A DNA stretch of 64,000 nt. It comes from Acetobacter aceti NBRC 14818 (GTDB lineage Bacteria; Pseudomonadota; Alphaproteobacteria; Acetobacterales; Acetobacteraceae). Below, piece after piece: positions 27,143 through 36,663 of the stretch (within the stretch, counting starts at the first letter, position 1; the number at the start of each line of letters is the position of its first letter). The DNA is taken from assembly GCF_000193495.2 (NCBI RefSeq), contig NZ_AP023410.1:248001-312000 (forward strand), given 5' to 3'. The notes beneath the pieces were generated by a model, which worked only from the letters and a program-made list of their open reading frames with translations, had not been told where the DNA came from and made no database searches. Made by a program: the position numbers and the translations under genes.

Positions 27143-27740
27143 GGAAAACTCCGTATCCAATGTGAACCTCGCAGGGGAGGCAAGATCATCTTCTTGTCAT
27201 CCATTCTACACCATTGGGCATTCCACGCTTGCGCTATCTGATTTTATCGCGCTTTTGCGTCATTATGGCGTGACACTGATCGCGGATGTGAGGGCTTTTC
27301 CGTATTCCCGGCGTAATCGAGACTATGATGGCACCAGTCTCCAGCCGGAACTGGCGGCACAGGAGATCGGATATAGTCATTTTCCAGAGCTTGGTGGACG
27401 ACGGCCACGGTCGAAGACGATGCCTGCGGAGACCAACGCATTCTGGCGTGTCCAGAGTTTTCATAATTATGCGGATTATGCGCTTGGAGAAGATTTTCAC
27501 CGAGGTCTTGCCCGGCTTATCGAGGCGGGACAGCAGGCAACTGTTGCGATCATGTGCGCGGAGGTGCTCTGGTGGCGCTGTCACAGGCGCATCGTTACTG
27601 ACTATCTTCTGGCCCACGGGGTGACAGTCTTTCATATTCTGTCCATGACGGATGCCGTTCCCGCGCACCTTACTGAATCTGCGATTATTGATAGTAGCCG
27701 TCATATTACTTACCCACAAATAAACACTTCCAGAGGCTGA
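27141..27740 (+). CDS. DUF488 family protein
   Basis: A 199-residue DUF488 protein: FYTIGHSTLALSDFIALLRHYGVTLIADVRAFPYSRRNRDYD at the N-terminus and CAEVLWWRCHRRIVTDYLLAHGV near residue 155, which carries the conserved Cys and His of the family. Function unknown; DUF488 genes often sit beside stress genes. ATG 27141 overlaps the start of the divergent DUF2945 gene, and the SD is weak (GGAAAG 14 bases upstream), so a downstream GTG (27162) is an alternative. Confidence 0.78.
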   Translation: MENSVSNVNLAGEARSSSCHPFYTIGHSTLALSDFIALLRHYGVTLIADVRAFPYSRRNRDYDGTSLQPELAAQEIGYSHFPELGGRRPRSKTMPAETNAFWRVQSFHNYADYALGEDFHRGLARLIEAGQQATVAIMCAEVLWWRCHRRIVTDYLLAHGVTVFHILSMTDAVPAHLTESAIIDSSRHITYPQINTSRG

Positions 27741-27781
27741 AGGTAAAATGTAGGCATAAAAACAAACGATCTCGAAAAATT

Positions 27782-28172
27782 GGTAATCCCCCCATTTTTA
27801 GTGGGGCATTGAATGAGAATTCAGGCAGCTGTTTTTAGTTTCTGGGCGGGGGTTAACCCGCTGTTCCCCATGTTGGGTCTGTCATGGTTATATGTCCAGA
27901 GCCATTGTGTTGCGACCTCCTGCACGTCCTGAATGCTTTCAAACAAATACTGCTCCAGCCATTCCTGCCGGACAGTTCTGTTGTAGCGTTCAAGATAGGC
28001 GTTCTGCTGCGGATTACCCGGTTGCGTATAGATCAGGGTAATCTCCTGTTTTTCGGCCCATGAAACCAACGTATGACTGACATATTCAGGGCCATTATCC
28101 ATTCGGATGGCTTCTGGCCTGCCACGCCACTCCATAACCTGTTCCAGACAGCGGACAACCCGACAGGCTGGC
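27782..28172 (-). mobile_element. Partial IS3 copy (OrfB C-terminal third)
   Basis: Nearly identical to the left 391 bp of the element at 25527-26723, then stops inside OrfB after [19 protein letters not shown]. Same orientation. It cannot be active. Confidence 0.85.
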
Positions 28173-28173
28173 A

Positions 28174-28325
28174 GGGGAGAAACGGGCAGTCGAGAGAATG
28201 TGACGCAGACCGTCCCCCGTTACCTCAGTATGAATCAAGCGTTGACGCGTAAGGCGGTCTACCTGTTCGAGAACAAGAGGGAGCAGATCGGGCCAAGAGC
28301 CTGTCAGAAGAAGAGAATCAAGCAT
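28174..28325 (-). pseudogene. N-terminal fragment of an unknown gene, cut at IS3
   Basis: About 50 codons (MLDSLLLTGSWPDLLPLVLEQVDRLTRQRLIHTEV...) with regular protein composition end at the partial IS3. Not recognised. It would be the 5' end of a gene whose remainder is lost. Weak evidence. Confidence 0.3.
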
Positions 28326-28716
28326 TGCCCATTATAACCTTTCACCAAAAAACACTTCCAATCTGACATGCTTACTGAAAAACCACGGCGCTAGAGATAG
28401 CCAAGTGGGCCGCGCTGCAAAACACACATGAGAAAACAAATACGGCGAAAGGATTTTAAGTGCTTATTTCTGCGCCTTTATGTCTGCAATGAGGGGGATA
28501 GCGGAAGGTCCGGTTTCGGATAGAAACTTGAAAAACCGGACATCCAAGACCACGAAATAATCGCAAATACAATTCCAACTCAATCATAGATTATAATAAA
28601 AGTATTTTTTTCAATTTTTTACATAAAGAACATCAGGTGATACCATGAAAAATACCATTTGAACCAACAGTTTCAACGGTGCATCGATCGGTCGGCGGAA
28701 GGTCTTTTTTCAACCA
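28326..28716. other. 391 bp without a gene; holds hairpin repeat copy 2
   Basis: Mostly AT-rich. The unit at 28500-28548 (starts AGCGGAAGGTCCGG; arms GTCCGGTTT and AAACCGGAC, 9 bp) is related to 19702-19748. No coding sequence was recognised. Confidence 0.45.
28500..28548. repeat. Intergenic hairpin repeat, copy 2
   Basis: Same start and stem-loop layout as copy 1 at 19702; the stem is a perfect 9 bp here. Confidence 0.5.
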
Positions 28717-29220
28717 TCAGAAGGGGTGTTTCAACTCGATGCTCGCCGGGTCCCACTGATCGAGAGCGATTGCTTTGCATTCGGCGATGAGCAAATCGAG
28801 AACCGACTCGATCTTGCGCGTATCGTATTTACCTTGAGCCAACGTCGTGGCCGATTGCTTTAAGAATTCCTTGCTATAGGATTCCTTGTAATCCAGCGCC
28901 CCTTGATACGTGCCAAGGCTCTTCTTGTAGTTGGTCCACAGCACTTTAGCCGGCGGGTAACCGCCGACGTTGAGATCGAGATAGCACTCGATTGTCGCAG
29001 CGCGGCGATTAATGTTCGAGGTGTGGAGGCCCTCAGGACCTTCCGCTGGAAAAAAGCGGAACTCTTCGAGCTCAGGCAGCATGATTCCACGCATATTCGC
29101 AGACAAGGGGAGTGTAGACAGACGCTGATGGGCGTCGAGACCCTCAGCGTCATTGTCGAATACGAAGACGATCTGATTCTGGACATCTATTTTAGCGAGA
29201 CCTTCCGCGAACTTCACTAG

Positions 29221-30065
29221 GCTCAGGACCTATTAATTTATTGAACTGAGCGAGACGTTGTGATTCACAGGCTTACCAATGGAGGTGAGGCTGTGAGTGA
29301 GTTGTTTTTGATTTCGGAGAGGCAGATGGAACGGATCAGTCCATTTTTTCCTCTGGCGCATGGAGTTCCGCGTGTGGACGACCGACGCGTCCTGAGCGGG
29401 ATCGTTTACGTGATCCGCAACGGTCTTCAGTGGAAAGACGCTCCGAAAGCGTATGGTCCGCACAAGACCTTATACAATCGCTTCATCCGGTGGAGCCGCC
29501 TGGGTGTCTTCGACCGGATCTTTGTGGCCCTGACGGAAAAGGCTGGCCGTTCGAAGCGTTTGATGATCGATGCAACACATCTCAAAGCGCATAGAACGGC
29601 AGCGTCCCTGCTCAAAAAGGGTCTTTTCCCCGCCATATCGGACGCACAAAAGGCGGCCTGAACTCGAAGCTTCATGCCGTCTGTGATAGCGAAGGCCGTC
29701 CTGTCCGTCTTCATCTGACGGCCGGTCAGGTTAGTGACTTCAAGGGAGCAGATGTACTTCTGACAGACCTTCCCGATGAGACAGAAGAGGTCATCGGGGA
29801 CCGGGGATACGACAGTAATAAAATCAGGCAGTCTCTCGCAGAACGGAAGATCACCGCTTGTATTCCGCCGAAGAAGAACCGGAAATCAAAGCCACTTTAC
29901 AACTGGCATCTATATAAAAAGCGCCACCTCATCGAAAACATGTTCGCAAAGCTCAAAGACTGGCGGCGGGTGGCAACACGATATGACCGCTGCGCACACA
30001 CTTTCATGTCCGCTATCCACATCGCAGCAAGCTTCATCTTCTACCTCAAAGAATGAGTCCTGAGC
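29221..30065 (+). mobile_element. IS5-family element, complete (845 bp)
   Basis: Inverted ends GCTCAGGAC and GTCCTGAGC are flanked by the target duplication CTAG (29217-29220, 30066-30069). Inserted in the HEPN/Toprim remnant. A 5' remnant of a close relative is at 8821. Confidence 0.88.
29293..30056 (+). CDS. IS5-family transposase with -1 frameshift
   Basis: The first frame (VSELFLISERQMERISPFFPL ... RLMIDATHLKAHRTAASLLKKG) ends at 29661. The second, in the -1 frame, continues KGSFPRHIGRTKGGLNSKLHAVCD ... EEVIGDRGYDSNKI ... LIENMFAKLKDWRRVATRYDR to 30056. The overlap contains CAAAAAGGG, a classic slippery site of IS427-group elements, so fusion by programmed frameshifting is likely. Confidence 0.85.
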
Positions 30066-30213
30066 CTAGAGAATTTTTTAATTCCAGATGTTTAGGGGAA
30101 ATAAGTTCAAAGCGGGGGTATCATACCGCGCAACCTCTTGCGATTATCCGCATTGACGTGAGCCGCTGTTACAATCAGGCTTAGAAACGAATGTAATTTT
30201 AGTTTCTGGATTG

Positions 30214-31491
30214 ATGACCGACCTGATTCTAGACCTTATCCTTCGCTGGCGGGACGATCCGGCAGGGACCTATCAGAGCTGGTTTCTGTGGGACGAACGT
30301 ATCAAGAATTTTCGGTCTATCCGCCGTGGTCTGCAGCAGGTCGTTGCCGAGATAGCCGAGAGCACATTCGGGGTCGCCTATCGTGGTTCCTCTCTGGAAA
30401 CGGTCGTCCATTCGATTGCGGAGCAGCGCCAGATTTTCAAGAGTGCGGATCACGCCTTCCTGTGGAAGCCGAAGCTACGCATTCCCGATATCTACGAAAA
30501 TCCTGCAAACCAGAAAGCATTCGGGCAGCTTCTCGATACCTGCCTGTGTTGCAATACCGACGAGCACGTGGTCTCGGCCATCCACGCGATCGATGCCCGG
30601 AAGATAAAAGGGCTGGGACCAGCCGTCGCCAATCTGCTGTATTTCCTGCATCCTACGATCATGCCGCCTTTCAATACGGCAATCGTGAACGGCTATAACG
30701 CCTTAACCGGATCAAAGATGAAGTTGGGCCGATGGGAGGAATATCTTGCCATGCGGCAGGGCATTCTGAAGCTGAATGCGACCTATCGTTCGCTGCTGTC
30801 CAATGATCTGGGCGCTATCGGAGGACTGCTGTTTGATCTCGGAAGCGGACGCTATACAGCGCCACCTCTCAATGATGATGAAACAGCGCGGAAACTCTGG
30901 GAAGCCGATCTTCACCAGGTGAGGGAGCAGAGCGCAAAAGAAGCCCGGATACTCGCCGCAGAGCGGGAAACGGATCACACCCATACCGAAATTCAGGGTT
31001 GGCTTCGCGATCTGGGGCTTTCCCTAGGGTATGATGTCTGGATTGCTGCCAATGATCGTGGCCGTCCATGGCAGGACGGTAAATTGGGAGATGGCTGTCT
31101 GTCGATGTTGCCGGGGTTCACGACGGAAACGCAGGGAGCGGAATCCGTGCGCCTGATCGATGTTCTGTGGCTCGGTCGGGAAAGCCACAGGATTGTGGCA
31201 GCCTTCGAGGTTGAGCATTCAACGACCATCTATTCCGGCATCGTGCGGATGCTGGATCTTGCTCTCGGGTCAGAGGCGCAGGCCCTGGAGGGACTGTTCC
31301 TTGTTGCGCCGGATAAGCGGGAAGCCGACGTGCGGGAACAACTGCGGCGACCGGCTTTCAGCAGGATTGCCGATCTGAAAGTCCGGTATCTGCCTTACGG
31401 GGCGCTTGAGAAGGATCGTAAGGCCATTGAGCGCTTTGGGCAGGGTATGAAACCCATTCAAGCTATATCCCATCTGCTGATCCCTGCGTGA
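30214..31491 (+). CDS. Predicted PD-(D/E)XK restriction-endonuclease-like protein, 425 aa
   Basis: An intact 425-residue protein. The middle contains an HhH-like segment (ARKIKGLGPAVANLLYFLHP, about residues 130-150). The C-terminal third has restriction-fold features: RLIDVLWLGRESHRIVAAFEVEHSTTIYSGIVRMLDL, with D in LIDVLW and E-x-E in FEVEHS, matching EVEHST-type type II endonuclease-like proteins. No methyltransferase lies nearby, so it is not a conventional R-M system. It starts just beyond the HEPN/Toprim remnant on the opposite strand, suggesting a former defence locus. The exact family is uncertain. Confidence 0.6.
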   Translation: MTDLILDLILRWRDDPAGTYQSWFLWDERIKNFRSIRRGLQQVVAEIAESTFGVAYRGSSLETVVHSIAEQRQIFKSADHAFLWKPKLRIPDIYENPANQKAFGQLLDTCLCCNTDEHVVSAIHAIDARKIKGLGPAVANLLYFLHPTIMPPFNTAIVNGYNALTGSKMKLGRWEEYLAMRQGILKLNATYRSLLSNDLGAIGGLLFDLGSGRYTAPPLNDDETARKLWEADLHQVREQSAKEARILAAERETDHTHTEIQGWLRDLGLSLGYDVWIAANDRGRPWQDGKLGDGCLSMLPGFTTETQGAESVRLIDVLWLGRESHRIVAAFEVEHSTTIYSGIVRMLDLALGSEAQALEGLFLVAPDKREADVREQLRRPAFSRIADLKVRYLPYGALEKDRKAIERFGQGMKPIQAISHLLIPA

Positions 31492-31583
31492 AAATCTATG
31501 CTCTTGTAATGAACGGGTCATCGCTTCGTGTGGGTTCCTGTCGCGGATAGGCATGCCTTCCGAACGAAATAGGCAATCTGCTT

Positions 31584-33962
31584 TTATCGAAGTCTCAGGG
31601 CATTGAGCCGCAGTGCGTTTGTCACGACGGCCAGGGATGACAGGGCCATCGCGCCTCCCGCGAACATGGGCGACAGCGTAAGGCCAAAGACGGGATACAG
31701 GACTCCTGCGGCAAGTGGAATGCCGATCCCATTGAACAGGAACGAGAATGCCAGATTCTGCCGGATGTTGCGCATCGTTGCCTGTGCCAGGCGGCGGGCG
31801 CGTACCAGTCCGGCGAGGCTGCCTTGTGCCAGTGTCATCCCAGCACTTTCGATCGCGACATCGGTGCCTGTGCCCATGGCGATTCCGATATCGGCGGTGG
31901 CCAGGGCCGGCGCGTCGTTGACGCCGTCGCCCGCCATGGCGACACGGGCTCCCTTGTGTTGCATGTCACGAATGATTGCGGCCTTGTCCTCAGGCTTGAG
32001 GTCGGCATGCACCTCGTCGATCCCCGCCTGACGGGCGACGACTTCCGCAGTCCGGGCGTTGTCGCCCGTCAGCATCACGATCCGCATGCCGACTGCGTGC
32101 AGTGCCGCGATGGTCTCCTTCGCGTCGGTCTTCAACGGATCGGCCACGACCAGCAACCCAGCGGCCTGTCCGTCGATGCCGACGAACATGACGCCCGCGC
32201 CCTCCGCCCGGTGGCTGTCCGCGACAGGGATCAATGCTGACGCATCGATGCCCTGCTGCCGCATCTGGGCCTGGTTTCCGACGACGACGGCATGCCCGTC
32301 CACGGTGCCGGTCACGCCCAGGCCGGTCTGAGAGGCGAAATCCCCGACCGATGCGGCTTGAAGGCCCTGCGCCGTCATCGCGGCGACCAGCGCCTGGGCC
32401 AGCGGATGCTCGGACTGCGTTTCCAGTGATGCCGCCAACCGCAGGACGATGCTGGAATCCCATGCACCTGATGTTTCGGTCGCGATCAGCCGGGGCTTGC
32501 CTTCCGTTACGGTGCCGGTCTTGTCGATCACCAGCGTATCGACCGTATCCAGCGCCTGCAGTGCTTCGGCGTTGCGAACCAGCACGCCGGCTCGCGCCCC
32601 GCGTCCCATGCCGACCATGATCGACATCGGAGTGGCCAGGCCCAGCGCGCACGGGCAGGCGATCACCAGGACCGCAATGGCGTTCAGCAGTGCGTGTCCG
32701 AAGCGCGGTTGCGGACCGACCAGAAGCCAGACGACGAAGGTCAGAAGGGACACAAGCACGACCAGCGGCACGAACCAGCCGGAGACCCGGTCCGCCACCG
32801 CCTGGATCGGTGCGCGCGTACGCTGGGCAGCCGCCACCATGCTGACGATCCGGGCCAGCATCGTGTCCGAGCCAACGGCCTCGGCTGTCATCAGCAGGCT
32901 GCCGGTGCCGTTGATGGTTCCACCCGTCACCTTGTCACCCGGTCCCTTGGCGACAGGTGCTGGCTCTCCTGTCAGCATGGCTTCGTCCACGCTGGAGCGC
33001 CCGTCCATGACGGTGCCGTCCACCGGGATGCTTTCCCCCGGCCGGATGCGGAGCCGATTGCCGGGCACGATCTGGGCCAGCGGTACGTCGTCCTCCCGAT
33101 CCAGCGCGCCGACCCGGTGTGCGATTTTCGGTGCGAGATCCAGCAGCGCGCGAATGGCGCGACTGGTACGGGCGCGGGCGCGCAGTTCCAGGACTTGCCC
33201 GGCCAACACCAGGGCCACGATAACACCGGCGGCTTCGTAATAGACCGGGACCGACCCGTCATGCATGCGGAAGGCAGCAGGGAACAGGCCAGGGGCCACT
33301 GTCGCGGCGATGCTATAGAGAAAGCCTGCGCCGACGCCCAGCATAATCAACGTAAACATGTTCAGATGCCGGGTGCGGAGCGACATCCAGCCGCGTTCGA
33401 GGAACGGCCAGCCGGCCCACAGCACGATTGGCGCCGTGAGCGCCAACTGAATCCAGTTCGTCAGGCCGCCATCGAGAAATGCCAGCCCTCCCATATCCGC
33501 CGCCATGGCGATGATAACGAGCGGGACCGCCAATATGCTCGCCCCCCACAGGCGCTTGCTGAAATCCACGAGTTCCGGGTTAGGCGTGTCGGCGTCGGAT
33601 GGCTCCTCCGGTTCCAGCGCCATGCCGCAGATGGGGCAGGAGCCGGGGTGATCCTGTCGGATCTGAGGGTGCATCGGGCAGGTCCAGATCACCCCGACCC
33701 GTTTGGGCTGAGACTTGATGGGCGTCGTGTCCGCCTTGTGCAGGTAATGACAGGGGTCGGCTTCGAACTTTGTCTGACAGTGCGCGCTGCAGAAATACCA
33801 GGTCTGGCCATCATGGTCGGCATGATGCGTCGCCGTCGCGGGGTCGACTGTCATGCCACACACGGGATCCTTGACCGGGCGCGTCTTAACTCCGGTCGCT
33901 GCCGGGGTGGGACCCTCTCCATGGAGATGGGACGCGCAAGCTGCTGTATTGTCGTTCGTCAT
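31584..33962 (-). CDS. copA: Copper-exporting P1B-type ATPase
   Basis: A 792-residue heavy-metal P-type ATPase that exports Cu+ from the cytoplasm. N-terminal region: His-rich start, YHS domain ([16 protein letters not shown]), then a CPMHP/CPICGM heavy-metal-binding domain. Membrane and catalytic core: CPC motif in [11 protein letters not shown], phosphorylation DKTGT, HP in SEHPLAQ, and [11 protein letters not shown] 33962 is preferred (GGGG about 6 bases upstream; [17 protein letters not shown]) over the open frame to 34007. Divergent from csoR with an operator between them. GC at third positions is higher than in surrounding IS DNA. Confidence 0.92.
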   Translation of the reverse strand: MTNDNTAACASHLHGEGPTPAATGVKTRPVKDPVCGMTVDPATATHHADHDGQTWYFCSAHCQTKFEADPCHYLHKADTTPIKSQPKRVGVIWTCPMHPQIRQDHPGSCPICGMALEPEEPSDADTPNPELVDFSKRLWGASILAVPLVIIAMAADMGGLAFLDGGLTNWIQLALTAPIVLWAGWPFLERGWMSLRTRHLNMFTLIMLGVGAGFLYSIAATVAPGLFPAAFRMHDGSVPVYYEAAGVIVALVLAGQVLELRARARTSRAIRALLDLAPKIAHRVGALDREDDVPLAQIVPGNRLRIRPGESIPVDGTVMDGRSSVDEAMLTGEPAPVAKGPGDKVTGGTINGTGSLLMTAEAVGSDTMLARIVSMVAAAQRTRAPIQAVADRVSGWFVPLVVLVSLLTFVVWLLVGPQPRFGHALLNAIAVLVIACPCALGLATPMSIMVGMGRGARAGVLVRNAEALQALDTVDTLVIDKTGTVTEGKPRLIATETSGAWDSSIVLRLAASLETQSEHPLAQALVAAMTAQGLQAASVGDFASQTGLGVTGTVDGHAVVVGNQAQMRQQGIDASALIPVADSHRAEGAGVMFVGIDGQAAGLLVVADPLKTDAKETIAALHAVGMRIVMLTGDNARTAEVVARQAGIDEVHADLKPEDKAAIIRDMQHKGARVAMAGDGVNDAPALATADIGIAMGTGTDVAIESAGMTLAQGSLAGLVRARRLAQATMRNIRQNLAFSFLFNGIGIPLAAGVLYPVFGLTLSPMFAGGAMALSSLAVVTNALRLNALRLR

Positions 33963-34025
33963 GAGGTCCCCTTGTTTGTGGCCGCCACGCGGCGCCAGAC
34001 ATGCCATAATCGCTTGCGCTCCATG

Positions 34026-34045
34026 GTATGCCCCTGTAGGGTATA
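34026..34045. promoter_or_regulatory. CsoR-type operator
   Basis: ATGCCCC-TGT-AGGGTAT forms an inverted repeat with imperfect arms (ATACCCT / complement ATGCCCC), resembling known CsoR/RcnR-family operators that contain a G/C tract flanked by AT. It lies between copA and csoR, 5 bp before csoR. Confidence 0.5.
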
Positions 34046-34050
34046 GTGCA

Positions 34051-34323
34051 ATGAGGCAGTCACGGGTAAAGATTTCGCAGGGCCTGAAACGGGTCGAAGG
34101 TCAGGTGCGTGGCATCCAGAAAATGGTGGACGAAGACCGCTATTGCGTGGATGTTCTGCTTCAGCTTCGGGCCGCCAAGGCGGCGTTGCATCGGCTCGAG
34201 GGGCTTGTTCTGCGCGAACATATCGCGGGCTGCGTTGTAGAGGCGATCGAATCCGGCGATCCGGTGGAGCGTCAGGAAAAAATCGGGGAACTGATCGAAA
34301 CGGTCAGCAAGATGACGGGGTAG
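34051..34323 (+). CDS. CsoR/FrmR-family metal-responsive repressor
   Basis: A 90-residue all-helical repressor: [56 protein letters not shown]. The Cys in RYCVDVL and His/Cys in REHIAGC match the Cu(I)-binding Cys-His-Cys set of CsoR. ATG 34051 is the family start; the long upstream extension overlaps copA and is not real. Expected to repress copA and the pco genes in the absence of copper. Followed 2 bp later by a small His/Met-rich gene. Confidence 0.88.
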   Translation: MRQSRVKISQGLKRVEGQVRGIQKMVDEDRYCVDVLLQLRAAKAALHRLEGLVLREHIAGCVVEAIESGDPVERQEKIGELIETVSKMTG

Positions 34324-34325
34324 AC

Positions 34326-34733
34326 GTGCAAGAGATCGGCGCGATACCGTTGGGACGGTTGCTGGCCTGCCTGCTTCTGCAGGTGGGGCTGATGCTGGCA
34401 TCCGTCATGCCGGGTCATGCCGCCACGTTGCCCTCTACAGTTGCTGTGGTTACCCAGCCGATGGCCGACATGCCAGGGATGCAGATGCCATCCCGTGCGG
34501 ATACGACGACCGCACATTGCAATCATGAACCGTGCCACGACCATCATCCATGTCATCATTGCGGCGATTGCTGCGCCCAGGGTGCCTGCGTCGCCAATTG
34601 GCTGATGCCACCATCCGTGACCAGGGCGTTTGATTACGCAGGTGTTACCGCGCCTTTCGGCATGTCGCGCTCAGATCGCATGGTCGGCCGTGCGTTCGCG
34701 CCCGCCCTGCCGCCGCCCAGACAGATGGCCTGA
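34326..34733 (+). CDS. Periplasmic His/Cys/Met-rich protein of copper cluster
   Basis: A 135-residue protein starting at GTG 34326, 2 bp after the csoR stop. It has a signal peptide (LLACLLLQVGLMLASVMPGHA) and a cluster of probable metal ligands (MADMPGMQMPS, HCNHEPCHDHHPCHHCGDCC). The function is probably copper binding or delivery in the periplasm; no named family is recognised with confidence. No strong SD is seen, so expression may depend on coupling to csoR. Confidence 0.6.
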   Translation: MQEIGAIPLGRLLACLLLQVGLMLASVMPGHAATLPSTVAVVTQPMADMPGMQMPSRADTTTAHCNHEPCHDHHPCHHCGDCCAQGACVANWLMPPSVTRAFDYAGVTAPFGMSRSDRMVGRAFAPALPPPRQMA

Positions 34734-34802
34734 TTCTGTTCTGACAGTCTCAGGGCTGGTCATGGACCTATGACCGGTTCCGCCTTCTCTCTTTTGCGGA
34801 CT

Positions 34803-34844
34803 ATTATTCATGTCAATACGATCATTATTCATGTCAATACGATC
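34803..34844 (+). repeat. 21-bp tandem duplication over the pcoA start
   Basis: The unit TTATTCATGTCAATACGATC plus one base occurs twice in tandem (34803-34823, 34824-34844). Each unit carries the same ATG and encodes MSIRSLF/MSIRSL, so two in-frame starts result (34810 and 34831). Confidence 0.85.
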
Positions 34845-36663
34845 ACTTACGGGACGGGGCGCGATCACGCGCCGCCGTTTCGTCATCGGGACGGGCCTGT
34901 GGGGGGCGGCGCTGGCCGTCCCGCAGCGCAGCGCGGGCGCCTACGCTCCGGTCTATACACCGGCGTCGGGTCGGCCCGACCCGCTGCCTGGCACCCGTTT
35001 CGACCTTACGGTCGGTTCTGTGCCGGTCAATATCACCGGTGCGCGCATGCACGCGGTGGGTGTGAACGGCTCCACGCCCGCGCCGATCCTGCGCTGGCGT
35101 CAGGGTGACACGGTCGAACTGAACGTCACCAACCGGTTGGATGAGCCCACGTCGATCCACTGGCACGGCCTCCGGGTGCCGGCCCACATGGATGGCGTGC
35201 CCGGCCTCAGCTTCGGCGGCATCGCGCCCGGCGAGACGTTCACCTATCGCTTCCCGCTGCATCAGAGCGGCACTTACTGGTATCACAGCCATTCCGGCTT
35301 CCAGGAGCAGACGGGCCTGTATGGGGCTCTGATCATCGACCCGAGAGACGGTTACGCGCAGCATTTCGACCGCGATTATGTGATGGTCCTGTCCGACTGG
35401 ACCGACGTCGATCCTGAGGACATCGTCTCCAACCTCAAATTCCAGAGCGATTACTACAATTTCCGCCAGCGTACGGTGGACACGTTCTTCCGTGACGCAC
35501 ATCGGCAGGGGCTGGGTGCGACGATCCGAGATCGCCTGCAATGGGGTGCCATGAACATGGCGCCGACCGACATTCTGGATGTGTCGGGCATCATCTACAC
35601 CTACCTGATCAACGGCCAGTCGCCTGCTGCAAACTGGACGGGCCTGTTCCGACCGGGCGAGCGCATACGCCTGCGCTTCATCAATGCATCGGCGATGACG
35701 CTGTTCGACGTGCGGGTTCCCGGCCTGACGATGACCGTTGTTCAGGCCGACGGTAATGACGTGGAGCCCATCCCGGTCGATGAATTCCGCATCGGGCCAG
35801 CGGAAACCTACGATGTAATTGTCAGCCCCACCGCCGATGGACCGTACACAGTCTTTGCCCAGGCCGAGGATCGTACCGGATACGCGCGCGGCACGCTCGC
35901 CACCCGTTCGGGCCTTGCCGGGCCGGTTCCCCCCATGGACCCGCGCCCTCTGCGCACCATGACCGACATGGGTATGGGGAATATGGACATGAAGGGCGGC
36001 ATGGCGGGCATGGAGATGGGGAGTTCGCCGGGGAAGCCCGGTGATGCCCCTGCCGGCGGCGGCATGGACATGGATCACATGGACATGAAGGAGGCTAACA
36101 GACCCGGAGCCGCTGCGATGGATATGTCGGGCATGGCGGCTGCGTCGCGGCATAAAACAGAGTTGAAACCCGGCGTCGCGGTGCAGAGTGTCGCCATGAT
36201 GCCGATCAACCGGCTGGCGGAGCCGGGCGACGGGCTGGAGAATAATGGTCGCCGCGTTCTGACCTATGCCGATCTGCGGGCCACGATCCCGGGCGCGGAC
36301 CCACGCCCGCCGTCGCGCGAGATCACCCTGCACCTGACCGGCAGCATGGAACGCTTCATCTGGGGATTCGACGGCAAGAAGTTCTCGGAAGCGGAACCGA
36401 TTCGTCTGACTTTGGGCGAGCGGGTGCGCTTCGTCCTGATCAACGACACGATGATGGAGCATCCAATCCATCTGCATGGATTGTGGAGCGAACTGGAAAA
36501 TGGGCAGGGTGACTGCCGACCCTACAAGCACACGATTACCGTCAAGCCGGGTGAGCGGCTGAGTTACTTGGTCACGGCGGACGAACCCGGGCTGTGGGCA
36601 TATCACTGCCACCTGCTCTACCACATGGAGGTGGGCATGTTCCGCACGGTGGTGGTGTCGTGA
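34831..36663 (+). CDS. pcoA: PcoA/CopA multicopper oxidase (Tat-exported)
   Basis: About 610 residues. Tat signal ITRRRFVIGTGLWGAAL, then three cupredoxin domains with copper ligands HWHG (near residue 115), HSHSG, and the C-terminal cluster HPIHLHG and HCHLLYHMEVGM (T1/T2/T3 sites). A Met-rich insert (MGMGNMDMKGGMAGMEMG, DMDHMDMKE) is typical of PcoA. Oxidises Cu(I) in the periplasm. Both 34810 and 34831 can serve as start because of a tandem duplication; I prefer 34831, which leaves a usual Tat n-region. The stop overlaps the GTG of pcoB. Confidence 0.92.
   Translation: MSIRSLTGRGAITRRRFVIGTGLWGAALAVPQRSAGAYAPVYTPASGRPDPLPGTRFDLTVGSVPVNITGARMHAVGVNGSTPAPILRWRQGDTVELNVTNRLDEPTSIHWHGLRVPAHMDGVPGLSFGGIAPGETFTYRFPLHQSGTYWYHSHSGFQEQTGLYGALIIDPRDGYAQHFDRDYVMVLSDWTDVDPEDIVSNLKFQSDYYNFRQRTVDTFFRDAHRQGLGATIRDRLQWGAMNMAPTDILDVSGIIYTYLINGQSPAANWTGLFRPGERIRLRFINASAMTLFDVRVPGLTMTVVQADGNDVEPIPVDEFRIGPAETYDVIVSPTADGPYTVFAQAEDRTGYARGTLATRSGLAGPVPPMDPRPLRTMTDMGMGNMDMKGGMAGMEMGSSPGKPGDAPAGGGMDMDHMDMKEANRPGAAAMDMSGMAAASRHKTELKPGVAVQSVAMMPINRLAEPGDGLENNGRRVLTYADLRATIPGADPRPPSREITLHLTGSMERFIWGFDGKKFSEAEPIRLTLGERVRFVLINDTMMEHPIHLHGLWSELENGQGDCRPYKHTITVKPGERLSYLVTADEPGLWAYHCHLLYHMEVGMFRTVVVS

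Larger units (their letters stand above)
28717..30118 (-). pseudogene. HEPN/Toprim-associated protein, C-terminal remnant split by IS
   Basis: The C-terminal ~165 residues (28717-29216) contain a Toprim-like acidic motif in IVFVFDNDAEG and family segments EEFRFFPAEGPEGL and NRRAATIECYLDL. Reading continues across the IS: removing 29221-30065 and one CTAG joins LELKNS to LVKFAEGLAK in frame back to about 30118, where a stop blocks further upstream. The HEPN/Toprim N-terminal part is missing. Intact relatives are large proteins associated with phage-defence loci. This copy is dead twice over (5' truncation and IS). Confidence 0.7.

Noticed and set aside
32694..34046. 450-codon open frame antisense to the copper ATPase
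   Set aside because: Shadow of copA; composition is His/Arg/Gly-rich nonsense without known motifs.
34843..36624. 593-codon open frame antisense to pcoA
   Set aside because: It mirrors the codon positions of a well-supported multicopper oxidase gene in GC-rich DNA, has no ribosome site and no protein-family features.
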